Shown here piece by piece: positions 39,012 through 49,745 of a stretch of 64,000 nt of DNA. Below the pieces are notes generated by a model that made no database searches, had not been told where the DNA came from, and saw only the letters and a list, made by a program, of their open reading frames with translations. Origin of the DNA: Ichthyophis bannanicus (taxonomy: Eukaryota > Chordata > Amphibia > Gymnophiona > Ichthyophiidae); the NCBI GenBank assembly GCA_033557465.1, contig CM066033.1, forward strand, positions 589,402,438 to 589,466,437, written 5' to 3'. Both the position numbers and the translations under genes were made by a program. Within the stretch, counting starts at the first letter, position 1, and each line of letters opens with the position of its first letter.

Positions 39012-41183
39012 TCAGAAGGATGATGGGTTCTTACCAGACTGCTGAGAGTTCGCTTGCTTCTGCTTGCGTTCTCTTTGCGGTTGTCTCTGAAAGGACGATT
39101 TGCTGTAGTTCTGCTTGAATTTTGGGGCCTGCCACTGTCTGCTGGTCCCGTAGTATCTTTTTGACGAGGAGAAAGGCTTGCGGAAATAATTCCCTCTCTG
39201 TGACCAGGAGGGGCGTTCGAGTCCGTCCGCCGCTAACCTTTTCAGAGTGGTGCAGTCCTCTCTAAGGCCGTTCACCGTGGCAGCGACCTTGTCCCCGAAA
39301 AGGGAGTCTCCCAGGCAGGGTGCATCTGCGATCCTGTCTTGAGTGTTATCTGACAGGCCGGAAGCACGTAGCCAGGCCCAGCGGCGAGCCGCAATGGCCG
39401 TGCCCGCTGTCCGGATGGCTGTGTCAAAGGCATCGAAGGCCGTGCTCATAAGGTGCTTGGAGCATTCGGCCAGTTCCTGGAGCGTGGCTGGGGTTGTGCG
39501 CTGGGATTGCTTAGGAAGAGTGAGCAGTTGGGTTTTAAGTTCTGCTAGCAGGGCGTCTTGGAACAGGTGATGGAATTGATGCGCTGATATCTTGGCACTC
39601 AGCATAGCTCCCTGGAATACTTTCCGCCCTAGGTCGTCGAGGAACTTAGGATCTCGACCTGGAGGATGGGTAGCCTGTGTGCGTGAAGACTTGGATCTTT
39701 TGAGCGCTGACGCTACCACAATGGATTGGTGGGACAGCTGAGGCTTATCAAAGCCAGGCGATGTCAGCAGGAGGTATTTGCTGTCCAAGCGTCTGGCGCA
39801 GGCATGAGCAGAGGCAGGTGACTGCCACAGGGTGGACTGCTTGTCCTTGAGTTTCCAGTGGAGGGGAAGAGTCAGAGCCGGCTTGGGGCCGTTGAGGTAC
39901 TTCATGACCTCCGGATCCTTCTCATCGGAGGCCTCTTCCTTGGTAAGGCCCAGCTTGGCAATGACTTTCTTCAAGAATTTAGGATAAGTCAGGTCCTCCG
40001 GCATCTGTGGCTGCATCTCCTCTTGCTCGTTTGGATTAGATTTAGAGGAAGGGGATTCTGGGTGCTCGTCCTCCTCAGCACTCACTCCGGAGTCTGGTCC
40101 CAGCATAGGGGATGGACTCCGCTCCCTTGAAGGGGTTCGCTGATGCGAGACCGGAGTAGGGGATCTGTTCCCATGTTCAGCTGCAGTTTGTACATCCAAG
40201 GGGGCAGTAGCAGAGCTCTCCTGACCTGGAGGAGCAGTTTGCTGCACCAGGCGTGTCAGCAGCTGTAAAATAGCATCAGACGTGGTGGACCTTGAAGAGT
40301 TGTCGCTCCTGTGCCCTCTGCTGCAACGGGATCTGGATCGCCTGCTTTTTCTGCGGCTGCGGGAGGATCTGCTGCCAGCACTCCCGCTGCTGGATCGGGA
40401 ATGGCAGTCCCTCCTGTGCCTCTTGCTCCTGTGGGCACTTGCATGGCTCTTGCCGCTGTTTCCGCGCCGATGTGGGGACTCCCGGCTGTCAGCGCGGCGT
40501 TTATGCTGCCTGCTGTGTCCTTTGTGATGGCTGCTGTGAGCGCCGTCGGCGCGATGTCTGTCGGCGCGGAGAATCACCTCGGAGGCAGCCCCCAGTTCGC
40601 CGGCTAGAGGCGAAGGCGAACGGCGCTGTGGATGCTGGCTGACGTCATCGCTGATGCGGGATCCGCTCTGGCCAATCCGGTTAGAGGGGGAATCCCTGTG
40701 GGCGGAGACTGGTGAGGCCACGTGGGTGGCGCCATATTGCCCGCGGTTGCCTGAGCCGCATGGCTGAGGGGGAAGTCCAGCTAAGCCGCATGGCCGTGGA
40801 GAGAGTCTCGAGGTAGAAGGCAGGCTTTCCTCGGGCAGCAAAGCAACCGGAACGCTGGAGCAGCATGGGGGCATGTTGGAGGAGCCACTGGCGGTGGGGG
40901 GGCTTGCCCGAAGCACCGCAGGGGCCGCGGAGGAGGCAGACTTTCCCGTGGAGGACTTACTGCGTTCTGGGGCGTCGGTCTGGGGAGCTTGCTCCGGAGC
41001 AGTCAAGAAGTCCTTAAGAGAGCAGTCCCTGAGTTTTCGGGCTCGAGGGGACATCCGGGCACAGCAGGAGCAGTCTTCCATGTTGTGGGATGCGCCGAGG
41101 CATCTGAGGCAATTCTGGTGAGTGTCGGTTATATTCATTTTGCGCTTGCATTGTGGGCATTGTTTAAATCCAGGTTTAGGCAT
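39012..41183 (-). CDS. DIRS C gag, intact ORF with RS-rich domain
   Basis: 723 codons. MPKPGFKQCPQCKRKMNITD opens the Cys/His module (CPQC, HQNCLRCLG, H, C, CC; residues 9-45). Residues about 215-300 form an Arg/Ser/His-rich domain with many SR, RS and RSRR repeats, absent in this strength from the A and B gags. The capsid-like region follows (LSHQSIVVASALKRSK, KVFQGAMLSAKISAHQ, AIAARRWAWLRASGL, CLGDSLFGDK), then a basic Gln-rich tail ending GKNPSSF. It overlaps or abuts pol in the +1 frame. Probable RNA-binding structural protein; the RS domain could direct nuclear localisation (inference). Confidence 0.82.
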   Translation of the reverse strand: MPKPGFKQCPQCKRKMNITDTHQNCLRCLGASHNMEDCSCCARMSPRARKLRDCSLKDFLTAPEQAPQTDAPERSKSSTGKSASSAAPAVLRASPPTASGSSNMPPCCSSVPVALLPEESLPSTSRLSPRPCGLAGLPPQPCGSGNRGQYGATHVASPVSAHRDSPSNRIGQSGSRISDDVSQHPQRRSPSPLAGELGAASEVILRADRHRADGAHSSHHKGHSRQHKRRADSRESPHRRGNSGKSHASAHRSKRHRRDCHSRSSSGSAGSRSSRSRRKSRRSRSRCSRGHRSDNSSRSTTSDAILQLLTRLVQQTAPPGQESSATAPLDVQTAAEHGNRSPTPVSHQRTPSRERSPSPMLGPDSGVSAEEDEHPESPSSKSNPNEQEEMQPQMPEDLTYPKFLKKVIAKLGLTKEEASDEKDPEVMKYLNGPKPALTLPLHWKLKDKQSTLWQSPASAHACARRLDSKYLLLTSPGFDKPQLSHQSIVVASALKRSKSSRTQATHPPGRDPKFLDDLGRKVFQGAMLSAKISAHQFHHLFQDALLAELKTQLLTLPKQSQRTTPATLQELAECSKHLMSTAFDAFDTAIRTAGTAIAARRWAWLRASGLSDNTQDRIADAPCLGDSLFGDKVAATVNGLREDCTTLKRLAADGLERPSWSQRGNYFRKPFSSSKRYYGTSRQWQAPKFKQNYSKSSFQRQPQRERKQKQANSQQSGKNPSSF

Positions 41184-41224
41184 ATTATGGTGAGAGAGAG
41201 TAGAATCCGTCCTGAGGAAAAGGC

Positions 41225-41380
41225 GGAAGAATTGAAACTGGTAGGGCTAGGGGCGGACCGGGGAGGTGGGACCACCTCACACATGCTCAGAAGCTTCTGA
41301 GCTAAAGAGCACTTACGTCTCGGCGCCATCGGATGACGTCACCAGGTGTGGCTGACACATCCTGCTTGTCCTAGGAGAAC
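41225..41380. promoter_or_regulatory. C right ITR, probable promoter end of the element
   Basis: Upstream of gag in element sense. It has TGACGTCA (within GATGACGTCACC, 41332-41343; a full CRE), GGCGCC, the 18-bp palindrome at 41285-41302 and GGAGGTGGGACCACC. DIRS transcription starts in the terminal repeat; the assignment of a promoter here is inferred. Confidence 0.5.
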
Positions 41381-42040
41381 CACCGCCAGGCATTTTGTAA
41401 AAACCCTGGGGTCGGAGGTGAGGCCAAAAGGAAGCACTCTGTACTGGAAGTGCTTTCCTCCCACCACAAATCTGAGGAATTGTCTGTGACTTGGATGGAT
41501 GAGGATGTGAGTATAAGCATCCTTCAGGTCTAAGGAGCATAGCCAATCTCCCTGCTGGAGGTAGAGCAGTAAGATTCCAAGGGTAAGCATCTTGAACTTT
41601 TCTCTGTCCAGAAACTTGTTCAGATTTCTCAGGTCGAGGATGGGTCTGAGGCCTCCTGTTCTTTTTGATACCAGGAAGTACCTCAAGTAGAAGCCTTGCC
41701 CTTCCAGGTGGTGAGGCACTGGTTCCACCGCCTCGTCCCTTAGTAGACCTTCCAACTCCTGAAGGAGTAAGTTTCTGTGCAGAGGGGGTCTTGGAGGCTC
41801 CCCTGGAAAGTAGGAGGGGGGTATCTGGGTGAAGTGGAGCAGATAGCCCTTTTCGATGATGCTTAACACCCAAGTATCCCCTGTGATGGCTGGCCACCTG
41901 TCTGCGTACAGGGTCAGCCGACCTCCTGTGCCCTGGAGAGGAGGAGAGGCTATGCTGGCATAGTCAAAAACCCCGTAACTGCTGAGCAGGAGCCGGAGTA
42001 GGAGGCTATGGGGCCTTCTGCCTACGGCGCCCATGACCCT
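41381..42040 (-). pseudogene. DIRS A2 pol, N-terminal part
   Basis: Reads GRRPHSLLLRLLLSS-like start, YFLVSKRTGGLRPILDLRNL, CSLDLKDAYTHILIHPSHRQ and FQYRVLPFGLTSDPRVFTKC, then meets the C junction just before the catalytic FPYLDD (which lies at 35302). The frame is open up to the junction. Confidence 0.82.
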
Positions 42041-43886
42041 GCCCCTTGGCCTGCTGGCCCTGTTGGGGAGCTACAGAGGCCTGGTAGTGAGGGTAAGGTT
42101 TGTAAGTAGCGATCTTCCTCGGGTAAAAGGTCTTTTTCCATGAGCCCTTCTTCTGAGAAGGGGCAGAGGTTTTCCTGGACAGCCTAGTCCGGGTAAGAGT
42201 CTCGGTCTCGAGTTCTGCAGCCTTTTCGGCCATGGGCTTGCCAAAGAGGTTTTCACCACGGCAAGGGACATCGACCAACTTGTCCTGTACCCACGGCTCT
42301 AGGTCCGAGGATTGTAGCTAGGCCTGGCGGCGTGCACCAATGCCGGCCCCTGCTACCCGAGCCGAAGCCTCAAATCCATCGTAGGTTGCTCGAGATATAA
42401 ACTTCGAGCACTCTCGAATACCAGAAGACAAGGCCTTGAACCTTTGCAAAGGTTCCTCGGACAGACCAGCAGAGAACCCGGCAATCTCCTTTGCCAGGTC
42501 CCGAAGGTACATGCCCATGTACAGCTGGTAGGTCTGGACACGGCAAGCAAGCATAGAGCCCTGGAAGCACTTTCTACTGAGGGCATCCAGGTTCCGGGCT
42601 GCCCTGCCAGGAGGCACCGAGGAGTGCATCTTCTGACTCTTCAGATGATGCATGGCCGATTCCACAATCATGGAATGGTGCGGTAGCTGTGCCTTCTGAA
42701 ACCTGGGGCTCTTGCGGACTCGATAGATGGAATCGACCCGCTTGCTTAGAACCGGCATCGAGGCCAGCGCCTCCCACATGTGGAAGAGCAACCGCTCCAG
42801 CATCGGAGGAACCGGGACAGTAAAAACCACCTTGGGAGGAGAGTCATACTGCAGAGCTTCGAGCTCCTCGGCTCAAGGCTCCTCCTCAGGGTCCGCAGGG
42901 AATGCCAGTGCCTTGGATATGTCCCTTACGAAATCCGAGAACCTCGTATCCTCCGGGGGGGACCTTGTCCGAGGCTCGGAACCCGGTGTGTCCGAAGGGA
43001 CGCACTGAGTCCGGAAGGTGTCAGGGGACTCCTCCTCCTCAGTTTCCCATGCCGATTCCTCCGAGGAGGAATAGAGCGGCTCCGAGTGGGCGGGCACCGA
43101 CGCCATCCGCCCTGACGCCGAGGGAACTGGTGGTGACGACCTCGGTCCCGAATGGGAGGCCGAGGGTGACCTTGGCCAAGGATCGACTCGAGTTCGAATG
43201 GTCTCGAGGATCGGCTCGGCCTCCAGGGTTAACTTGGACGTCGATGTCCCGGTGGTCAGGGCAGATGCGCTGGTGAGACCGGCGATCAGCACCCGCTGCT
43301 GCTCCATGAAGGCAGACAATCTGCTCTCCAAGGCCGTCAACCTGAGTCCGAGCTCAGGAGACCCAGCAGCCTCCGACTTGAGCCCCGACGGCATCGGGCC
43401 CGACGTCGGCTCCCCCGGAGGAGAGTCCATGAGGACTACAGTACTCATGTGACTCGGGGCCTCCGACTCTACACGAGTATGGTTTGCAGGCCTCTCCGAC
43501 TCCAAAGACCCGGGACGGCGATCGGGGCTATGCAACCTGGCCCTCGAGGAGCCAAGAGCGTCCATCGATGCCGCCCTCGCGGGTTTCTTTTTCTTCGGTG
43601 CTCCCTTGAGGGGGACTCCGTTTCAGAGGAGCCCCGACGATGCTCGGAGTCAGACTGCTGAGACGTCAAGGCCTCTGACGAAGTCCGGACCCGTCCAGAG
43701 GCAGATTCGGAGAAGATCCTCTCACGCTGGTGCTGATGGCTCCTTAATGCCTTGGAAGACATTTTGCCACAGGGACAGAGCGTAGAATCATGGTCTGGCC
43801 CTAGGCACTGGAGGCAGCAGTCATGTGTGTCGGTGAGACATCAGTTTCTTGCACCGATCACTCTTCTTAAAGCCACTGGCAGCCAT
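42006..43886 (-). pseudogene. DIRS A2 gag
   Basis: The start at 43886 gives MAASGFKKSDRCKKLMS; the first Cys of the Cys/His module is replaced by Ser. Linker pieces (43762-43469, 43565-42873) are followed by the capsid-like part 42830-42318 (VPPMLERLLFHMWEA, HHSMIVESAMHHLKSQK, CFQGSMLACRVQTYQLY, AGIGARRQA). The tail CRGENLFGKPM ends at 42006 in RRRQKAP. An in-frame stop after RRQA (near 42318) and frame changes near 43470 and 42870 break it. Confidence 0.75.
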
Positions 43887-44294
43887 CGGGGGAAAAAGGG
43901 CCCCTGCAAGATCAAAAAATTGGGCTGCCAGGGAAAAGAAAAAAGGCACGAATGCAGTCTCTAAGGACAAAAACCCGAAAAAAGTGATCCGGGCTCGGCA
44001 CCGGTATACTGAGTTCAGGCGGGAAAGGAACCGACGTCGAACCGAAGAAAAAACTCGACCCAAGGCAGAAAAATCAACTTTTTTTCACGGGTGACAAGGA
44101 CAGGCGTCCGTAGGGCTCCGTGGAAAAAAGACGACTGAGCAAGATGGCATCTTTGGGCGGGAAGAGGACCGCGCATGCGTGCCAGCATTCCCAAAGGCTT
44201 TCTTTGAAAGCTGGGGAAATGCTCCGCATGGGGGCTCCGTCGACGCTGACATCACCCATATGTGAGAACTGACTTTCTGCTTGGTCCTGGAGAA

Positions 44295-44345
44295 ACTATG
44301 CTATCTCCAGGAACAAGCAGGAATGTAGTCTTCACATATGGGAAC
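44295..44345. repeat. Second half of B's ICR
   Basis: ACTATGCTATCTCCAGGAAC and GCAGGAATGTAGTCTTCAC: reverse complement of B's right end (49690-49745). Together with 32430-32482 it forms a complete ICR once A2 is removed. Confidence 0.82.
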
Positions 44346-44460
44346 TCCCTAGCTACAGATGCCAGGGAGAAGGCCCAAGAGGTGGTGTGCCCGTATGAAA
44401 GGGCTCCACTTCCTCCCATGGATCTCTGGCATCCTACCAGGGATGGTGGGTAGGATTTGA

Positions 44461-45530
44461 TTAAGTATGGAACAGGTGTTGAAGAACAGCCTGACAAAAC
44501 AAGGCATCATGGCGGGAGTCCTTCTCTAAGCAGTAATGGGCTGTAAAGGTATGAACTGAAGCCCAAGTAGCTGCTCGACAGATGTCATCGATAGACACAG
44601 AGTGAAGATGAGCCATAGAGGCTGCCATGGCTCTCACATTGTGAGCTGTGACATGGCCTTCAAGAGGAAGGTTCTTACTCTCATAGGCAAAAGAAATATA
44701 CTGTGCAATCCAGCTGGACAGTGTTCTTTTGGAGACTGGAAGTCCCAAATGACTAGGATCAAAAGCAACAAAGAGTTGAGAGGACTTTCTATGTTGCTGT
44801 GTCCTTTGCAAGTAAAAGGCAAAAGCTCTTTTAAAGTCCAAAGTATGAAGATTCCTTTCTGCATTTGAGGCGTGAGGCCTTGGGAAGAATACAGGAAGGT
44901 AAACCACTTGGTTTAAATGAAAAGGTGACACCACCTTTGGCATAAAGTGTGGATGAGTCCTAAGGACCACCTTATCATGATGGAACCTTGTATAAGGAGT
45001 ATCAGCCATCAACGCTTGCAATTCACTGATGTGACGTGCTGATGTGATTGCAATAAGAAAGATGACCTTCCAGGAAAGGAATTTCAAAGAGGTAGTAGCT
45101 AAAGGTTCAAAAAGCGGCTTCATGAGCTGCCCAAGAACCAGATTTAAGTCCTATGCCACCAGTGGTGGCTTAATGGGAGGCTTAGTTAAAAGAAGGCCTC
45201 TCATAAATCTCGCTATGAGAGGATGAGAGGAAATAGGTTGTCCGTTTAGAGGCTTGAAAGAAGCTGCAATAGCACTCAAATGAACTTTCACTGAATTGCT
45301 CTTAAGTTCTGCATTAGATAAATGAAGGAGATACTCCAGTAATGATTCCAGAGGTATCACAAGAGGGTTAAGACCCTTCTGCGAGCACCATATGGTAAAC
45401 CTTTTCCACTTGAATGCATAAGAGCACCTTGTGGAAGGCTTCCTGGAAGCATGAAGGATATCCTTTACCTGCTGAGAAAGGTTAAGACCGTGAAGTTCTA
45501 GGCTTTCAGCAACCAGGCCCTGAGATGCAG
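44461..45530 (-). pseudogene. DIRS B tyrosine recombinase
   Basis: Pieces read LNLSQQVKDILHASRK-like and TRCSYAFKWKRF (45480-45400), LEYLLHLSNAELKSNSVKVH (45330), then an open 220-codon frame 45123-44461. That frame has ITSARHISELQAL (first catalytic Arg, followed by His instead of Arg), AHNVRAMAAS (HxxR) and FTAHYCL (Tyr), ending HLFHT. A stop near 45151 separates the parts. The catalytic half is intact. Confidence 0.8.
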
Positions 45531-47475
45531 AGACTGGTTATTGGGATGCCACACCATCCCTTCCTCCTGAGAAAGGAGATTTGGAGCAGATCCTAACTCC
45601 AGAGGCGGAGCTTGAGAGAGATGTAGGAGCAGAGGGTACCACATTTGCCGTGGCCAATGTGGAGCTGTAAGAATCATATGACCTCTGTCTCTCTGAAGCT
45701 TGAACAGGGTTTTGGGAATTAGGGGAATGGGTGGAAAGGCATACAGGAAAGTCCTGGCCCCAATGAAGGAGGAAAGCATCCTTGGCCTGACAACCCTGAG
45801 CCGGAATTCTGGAACAGAACCGGGGAAGTATGGCATTCAACGGACTTGCAAAGACATCTATGTCCGGGGTTCCCCAAATTTGAAAAGTTTTGGCCACCTG
45901 GTCTGCATGAAGAGACCATTCGTGTGGAAGCAGAACTCGACTGAGTCCGTCTGCCCAAGAGTTTTGAATGCCTGGAAGATACACCACAAGGAGATGAATC
46001 TGATGCTCTCTGGCGAGGGCCCATAGTCGCAAAGCTTCGTTGCAGAGCAACAAAGAGCCTGTTCCGCCCTGCTTGTTCACATAGAACATGGCTACTTGAT
46101 TGTCCGTTTGAACTAGGACTGTCTTGTAGCTGAGCTGGGTGTGGAATACTCGAAGAGCAAGGAAGATTGCTCTGAGTTCCAGGAGACTGATGTGTAGATA
46201 GGCCTCTTGTGGAGTCCAGGTATCCTGGGTAGAGAGGCCTTGCAGGTGGACTCCTCAACCCACCTGTGAGGCACCTGTTGTTAGAGTGGCTTGGGGTGGG
46301 GGTTGCTGAAAAGGAGACCCCACCAAAAGGTTTTGGGGTGACTGCCACCATTGGAGGGACAAAATAAGGCGATCTGAGCTTGCTATTTAGTCTGACAGGC
46401 AACCTGACGCCTGAGTCCACTGAGTGGATAAAGTCCACTGGGTTGCCCTCATATGGAGGCGAGCATAAGGAACCACATGCACGGTGGATGCCATGTGGCC
46501 TAGCAACTGTAACATTTCCCGAGCAGTGAGGTGAGGCTTTTAGCACTGCTTGGGAAACTAACTGCACAATGCAAAGGCTGCGGGGCTGTGGAAGGTAGGC
46601 CCTTGTCTGTCTGGTATCCAGCAGAGCTCCTATAAACTCCAAGGACTGAGTGGGAGCAAGGCTGGATTTTGGGAAGTTTATGACAAGTCCCAAATACTGA
46701 AGGATGCGCATTGTGCGAGAGAGCGCAACCCTGGCCTCTGGCTCTAAAGGGGCTCGAATGAGCCAGTCGTCTAAGTAGGGGAAGATGAATGTTCCTAGGG
46801 TACGGAAAAATGCTACCACCACAGCCATGCATTTTGTGAACACCCTTGGTGCAGAGGCCAGGCCAAAAGGAAGAACCCTGTATTGGTAGTGCTTCCCTTG
46901 AAACAGAAAGCGAAGGAACTTTCGACGAGTTGGATGGATGAGAACATGAGTGTACGCATCCTTGACAATCTGTATGTAAACAAAATTTGTACCTGCCTTG
47001 ATTCGGCAGTTTCACAATAGTAATCCTACCCGCTTCTGATCGCTGGAAGGAGCGGGCTACAAATGCTTGCTAAATAAATAAAATAAAATCTAGAGAACAA
47101 AACCAATCCTGACTCTGAAGGTATGGCAGCAGAGTTCCTAGAGAAATCATTTTGAACTTCTCTTTGAACAGAAATTTGTTCAAGTCTCTGAGGTCTAAAA
47201 TGGGTCTGTGTCCTCCTGTTTTCTTTGGAATAAGGAAATAGGGGGAGTAAAACCCTGTACCCCATTGGGGAATGGGTACCTCTTCTATTGACCCTTGGGC
47301 AAGAAGCACAGTGACCTCTTGACCTAACTGGTCGTTGAGAGAGGTCTGAGAATTGAACTGTCTTACCATTGTAGGAGGTGGCATGCTGAGGAAATGAAGC
47401 TTGTACCCCTCTCTTACAATAGACAGAGTCCGATTTTCTGCTGTTATCTGACCCCATCTGGGGGCAAAATGACAT
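45498..47475 (-). pseudogene. DIRS B pol: RT, RNase H, methyltransferase-like
   Basis: RT: FLIPKKTGGHRPILDLRDLN (near 47230-47170), DWFCSLD interrupted by a 119-bp insertion (46969-47087), VFTKCMAVVVAF and FPYLDDWLIRA (catalytic, near 46780). RNase H: MFYVNKQGGTGS (46089). Methyltransferase-like: DIDVFASPLN, DAFLLHW and YAFPPIPL. It ends with the tail HPNNQSLHLRAWLLKA and a stop at 45498, overlapping the recombinase in the -1 frame. Frame changes occur near 46560, 46090 and 45800. Confidence 0.8.
46969..47087 (+). mobile_element. Short retroposon fragment in B's RT
   Basis: About 119 bp (CAATCTGTATGTAAACAAAA to GGGCTACAAATGCTTGC and an AAATAAATAAAATAAAA tail) interrupts the RT sequence between CSLD and KDAY. 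It looks like a 5'-truncated SINE or LINE 3' end on the plus strand. Confidence 0.6.
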
Positions 47476-47599
47476 AACCTTCCTGGGATGGTGGAGGGTT
47501 CTGGGCCGTTCAGAGCCAGGAAGGCAAAGTTCTCTAGATAGGAGTCAAAGCCCCTGTGGAGGCTGAGTCTGCTGAGCCGGTTGAGGCTTAGCTGCTTTT

Positions 47600-49347
47600 G
47601 TCTTACTTTGTCTAGGTTATTGCTGCTGTCCCTTTTGGGCAGACTGACCTAAGCGATGCCCCTGTTGGGTATAGGAGGGATAAAACGTCTTCTTCTTACT
47701 GAAGAATGGTTTCTTAGAGGATCTTTTCCTCGCAGGATCAGCTGTAGATTTAGACAATCTATCCAAAGTGATATTGTCAGCATCTATCTCAATAGCTTTT
47801 TCCTGCCAATTCTTGCCAAACAGATTCTCTCCTGTGCAAGGAATATTCCCTAGTTTATCCTGTACCCAAATTTCCAAGTCAGATGCCTGGAGCCAGTCAA
47901 TCGTACGTGCACCTATGGCAATGGCAGAGGTTCTGCTTATGCACTCAAAGCAGTCAAAAGCTGCATGATTCACAAACTTGGAAACATCCTGTGCATGTTT
48001 GACAAGGGCGAGATAATCTTGCCTCTTATCATCAGGAAGGAGAGGGCTCATAAGCTCTAAATCTCCTGTGATCTCCTTAAGGAACATTCCCATATATAAG
48101 ATATTGGAACGGATCCTAGCAGAAAGCATGGAAGCCTGGAAGGTTCGACGTCCAAAGGCGTCAAGAGTCCTACATTCATGTCCTGGAGGATTAGATGCAT
48201 ACTTTTTTGCACTCTTTATCCTTCTCATTGCTGACTCCACCACCATGGAATGGTGCGGTAATTGAGTCTTCTGAAACCCAGCACAAGGAGGAACTCGATA
48301 CATGGTGTCGAGTCTTCAAGAGTGAGGAGATGTGGTTAGAGCTGTTTCCCACATCCTTAACATGAGATCATGCAAGATCTCATGAATAGGTAAGGTAACT
48401 GCCTCCTTGGGAGCTTTAGGGTATTGTAGGATTTCTAATTCCTTTACCCTAGGCTCTTTTTCAGGAGCCACTGTGATGGAAAGACCTCGAGCCACATCTC
48501 GGATAAAATCCTGAAAGGACATATCCTCTGGTGGAGACAACCTACGCTGAGGAGAAGAAGAATCCTCAGGAAGAAGTACTCTGGTATTGGCAGAGCTTTC
48601 AGAGTCTTCAGACTCATCCGAGGATTTGAAGTATCTCTGATCCGGGTGATCGTGCAAGGCACGGTACCGGCACCGATCGAAGTCGGCATCGGAGTAGTCC
48701 GGTACCGACCTGTCGATACCGGATGGATACGCATGACTCGGTCCCGGTAGAATACCTGCCGATGTCGATGCAGTCGGTGCCGGCACCAGTTGAATTGTCT
48801 GAAGCGGTTTCAAGGGCATCGAGGCTGTGAGAAGAGCCGCCAGACTGCGTTCAATAGCCAAGAATCTCTGGTCTATCGATGCTGCCGATGCTTGGGTATC
48901 GGTACCGGATGAAACAGCCGGTACACCTCAGAGGATGGCACCAGTAGTTCTGCCGAGGTTGAAGCCTCGAGAACATCCTGGATGACCGTTATTGCTTTTT
49001 GCCAGTGAAAGTTTCTCAAGGGTAACGCCAGAGGCAACTCGCTGTCTAGAAGGAGATCTACCCTTTGAGGACCGGCTAGATTTATGTTTAGTTACCTAAG
49101 ATCCATGGGAGGAAGATGAAACCCTGGACGACGTCAATGCCACGGAGGCTGCATCGGAGGGAAAAAGGGTGCTAAGCTTAGCAGCTTGGTTCTGCCGGCC
49201 CCTTTTCGACATCATCCCACAGGCAACACACTCTGAAACACAGCGGTCAGGACCTAAACATTTGAGGCACCACTCATGGGTGTTGGTGACGGATATGGTA
49301 CCGCCACACTTAGAACACTTTTTAAAACCCGAAGTGGGCTTTTCCAT
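47600..49347 (-). pseudogene. DIRS B gag
   Basis: The start at 49347 gives MEKPTSGFKKCSKCGGTISV. The module CSKC, HEWCLKCLG, CVAC matches the A copies with a changed spacing (no final His). The linker is rich in Ser and repeated GTxP codons; then comes the capsid-like part HSMVVESAMRRIKSAKK (near 48250), TFQASMLSARIRSN, GARTIDWLQASDLE and CTGENLFGKNW, and a basic tail ending KGQQQ near 47617. Stops near 49096 and 48303 break it. Confidence 0.72.
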
Positions 49348-49745
49348 TCTCAAGGAAAAGTTGGGCCTAGTGCCCAAAATGGCGCGTGGCACCAGAGAGA
49401 AAATTACTGGAAAGACTCCAGAAAAAAGGGGTTTTTTTTTTTAAAAGAAAAGAAAGAAGAACCACCGGCGTTACCGGTGTAGCGTCGAGGGAAGGCAGAC
49501 GCGACCACAAAAAAGAATAGAAGGGATTTTTTTCTGCGGTGACAGGATGTGCAACCTGTCGGTTCCACGGAAAACGAAGAACTGGAGAGGGACAGTTGGG
49601 AAAGGCAGGAAAGCAGCATGCAGGCACTGCGGGATGTTCCCAAAAGCTTTCCTATTGGACGCTGGGAAGCGTTCCCACGCAGTCCTCCGTCAGTACCGAC
49701 GATACCGATATGTGAAGACTACATTCCTGCTTGTTCCTGGAGATA

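Larger units (their letters stand above)
35333..41380 (-). mobile_element. DIRS copy C, innermost and youngest of the nest
   Basis: A third subfamily. Left end AAAACAGAGTTACTTACCTG, right end CTTGTCCTAGGAGAAC; ITRs 35345-35510 and 41225-41380, including a shared 18-bp palindrome; ICR at about 35580-35690. Inserted into A2's RT between GAGGTAGGCCGC (35332) and CACCGCCAGGC (41381). gag is intact, and pol and recombinase carry only three point lesions that I can see, so it is the most recent insertion here. Confidence 0.9.
32483..44294 (-). mobile_element. DIRS copy A2, interrupted by DIRS C
   Basis: Left end AGAGTAGTTACTCACCTG at 32483, right end CTTGGTCCTGGAGAA at 44294. Own sequence is 32483-35332 and 41381-44294 (about 5.76 kb). 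It sits at the centre of B's ICR without target duplication. Same subfamily as A1, A3 and A4, so family A was active both before and after B inserted. Confidence 0.88.
32173..49745 (-). mobile_element. DIRS copy B, interrupted by DIRS A2
   Basis: A second subfamily. Left end GCATAGTTACTCACCTG at 32173, right end CTTGTTCCTGGAGATA at 49745. Own sequence is 32173-32482 and 44295-49745 (about 5.8 kb). Proteins are clearly diverged from A but have the same order. Removing A2 rebuilds its ICR at GTGAGTA/ACTATGC. It sits in the gag of A1. Confidence 0.88.
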
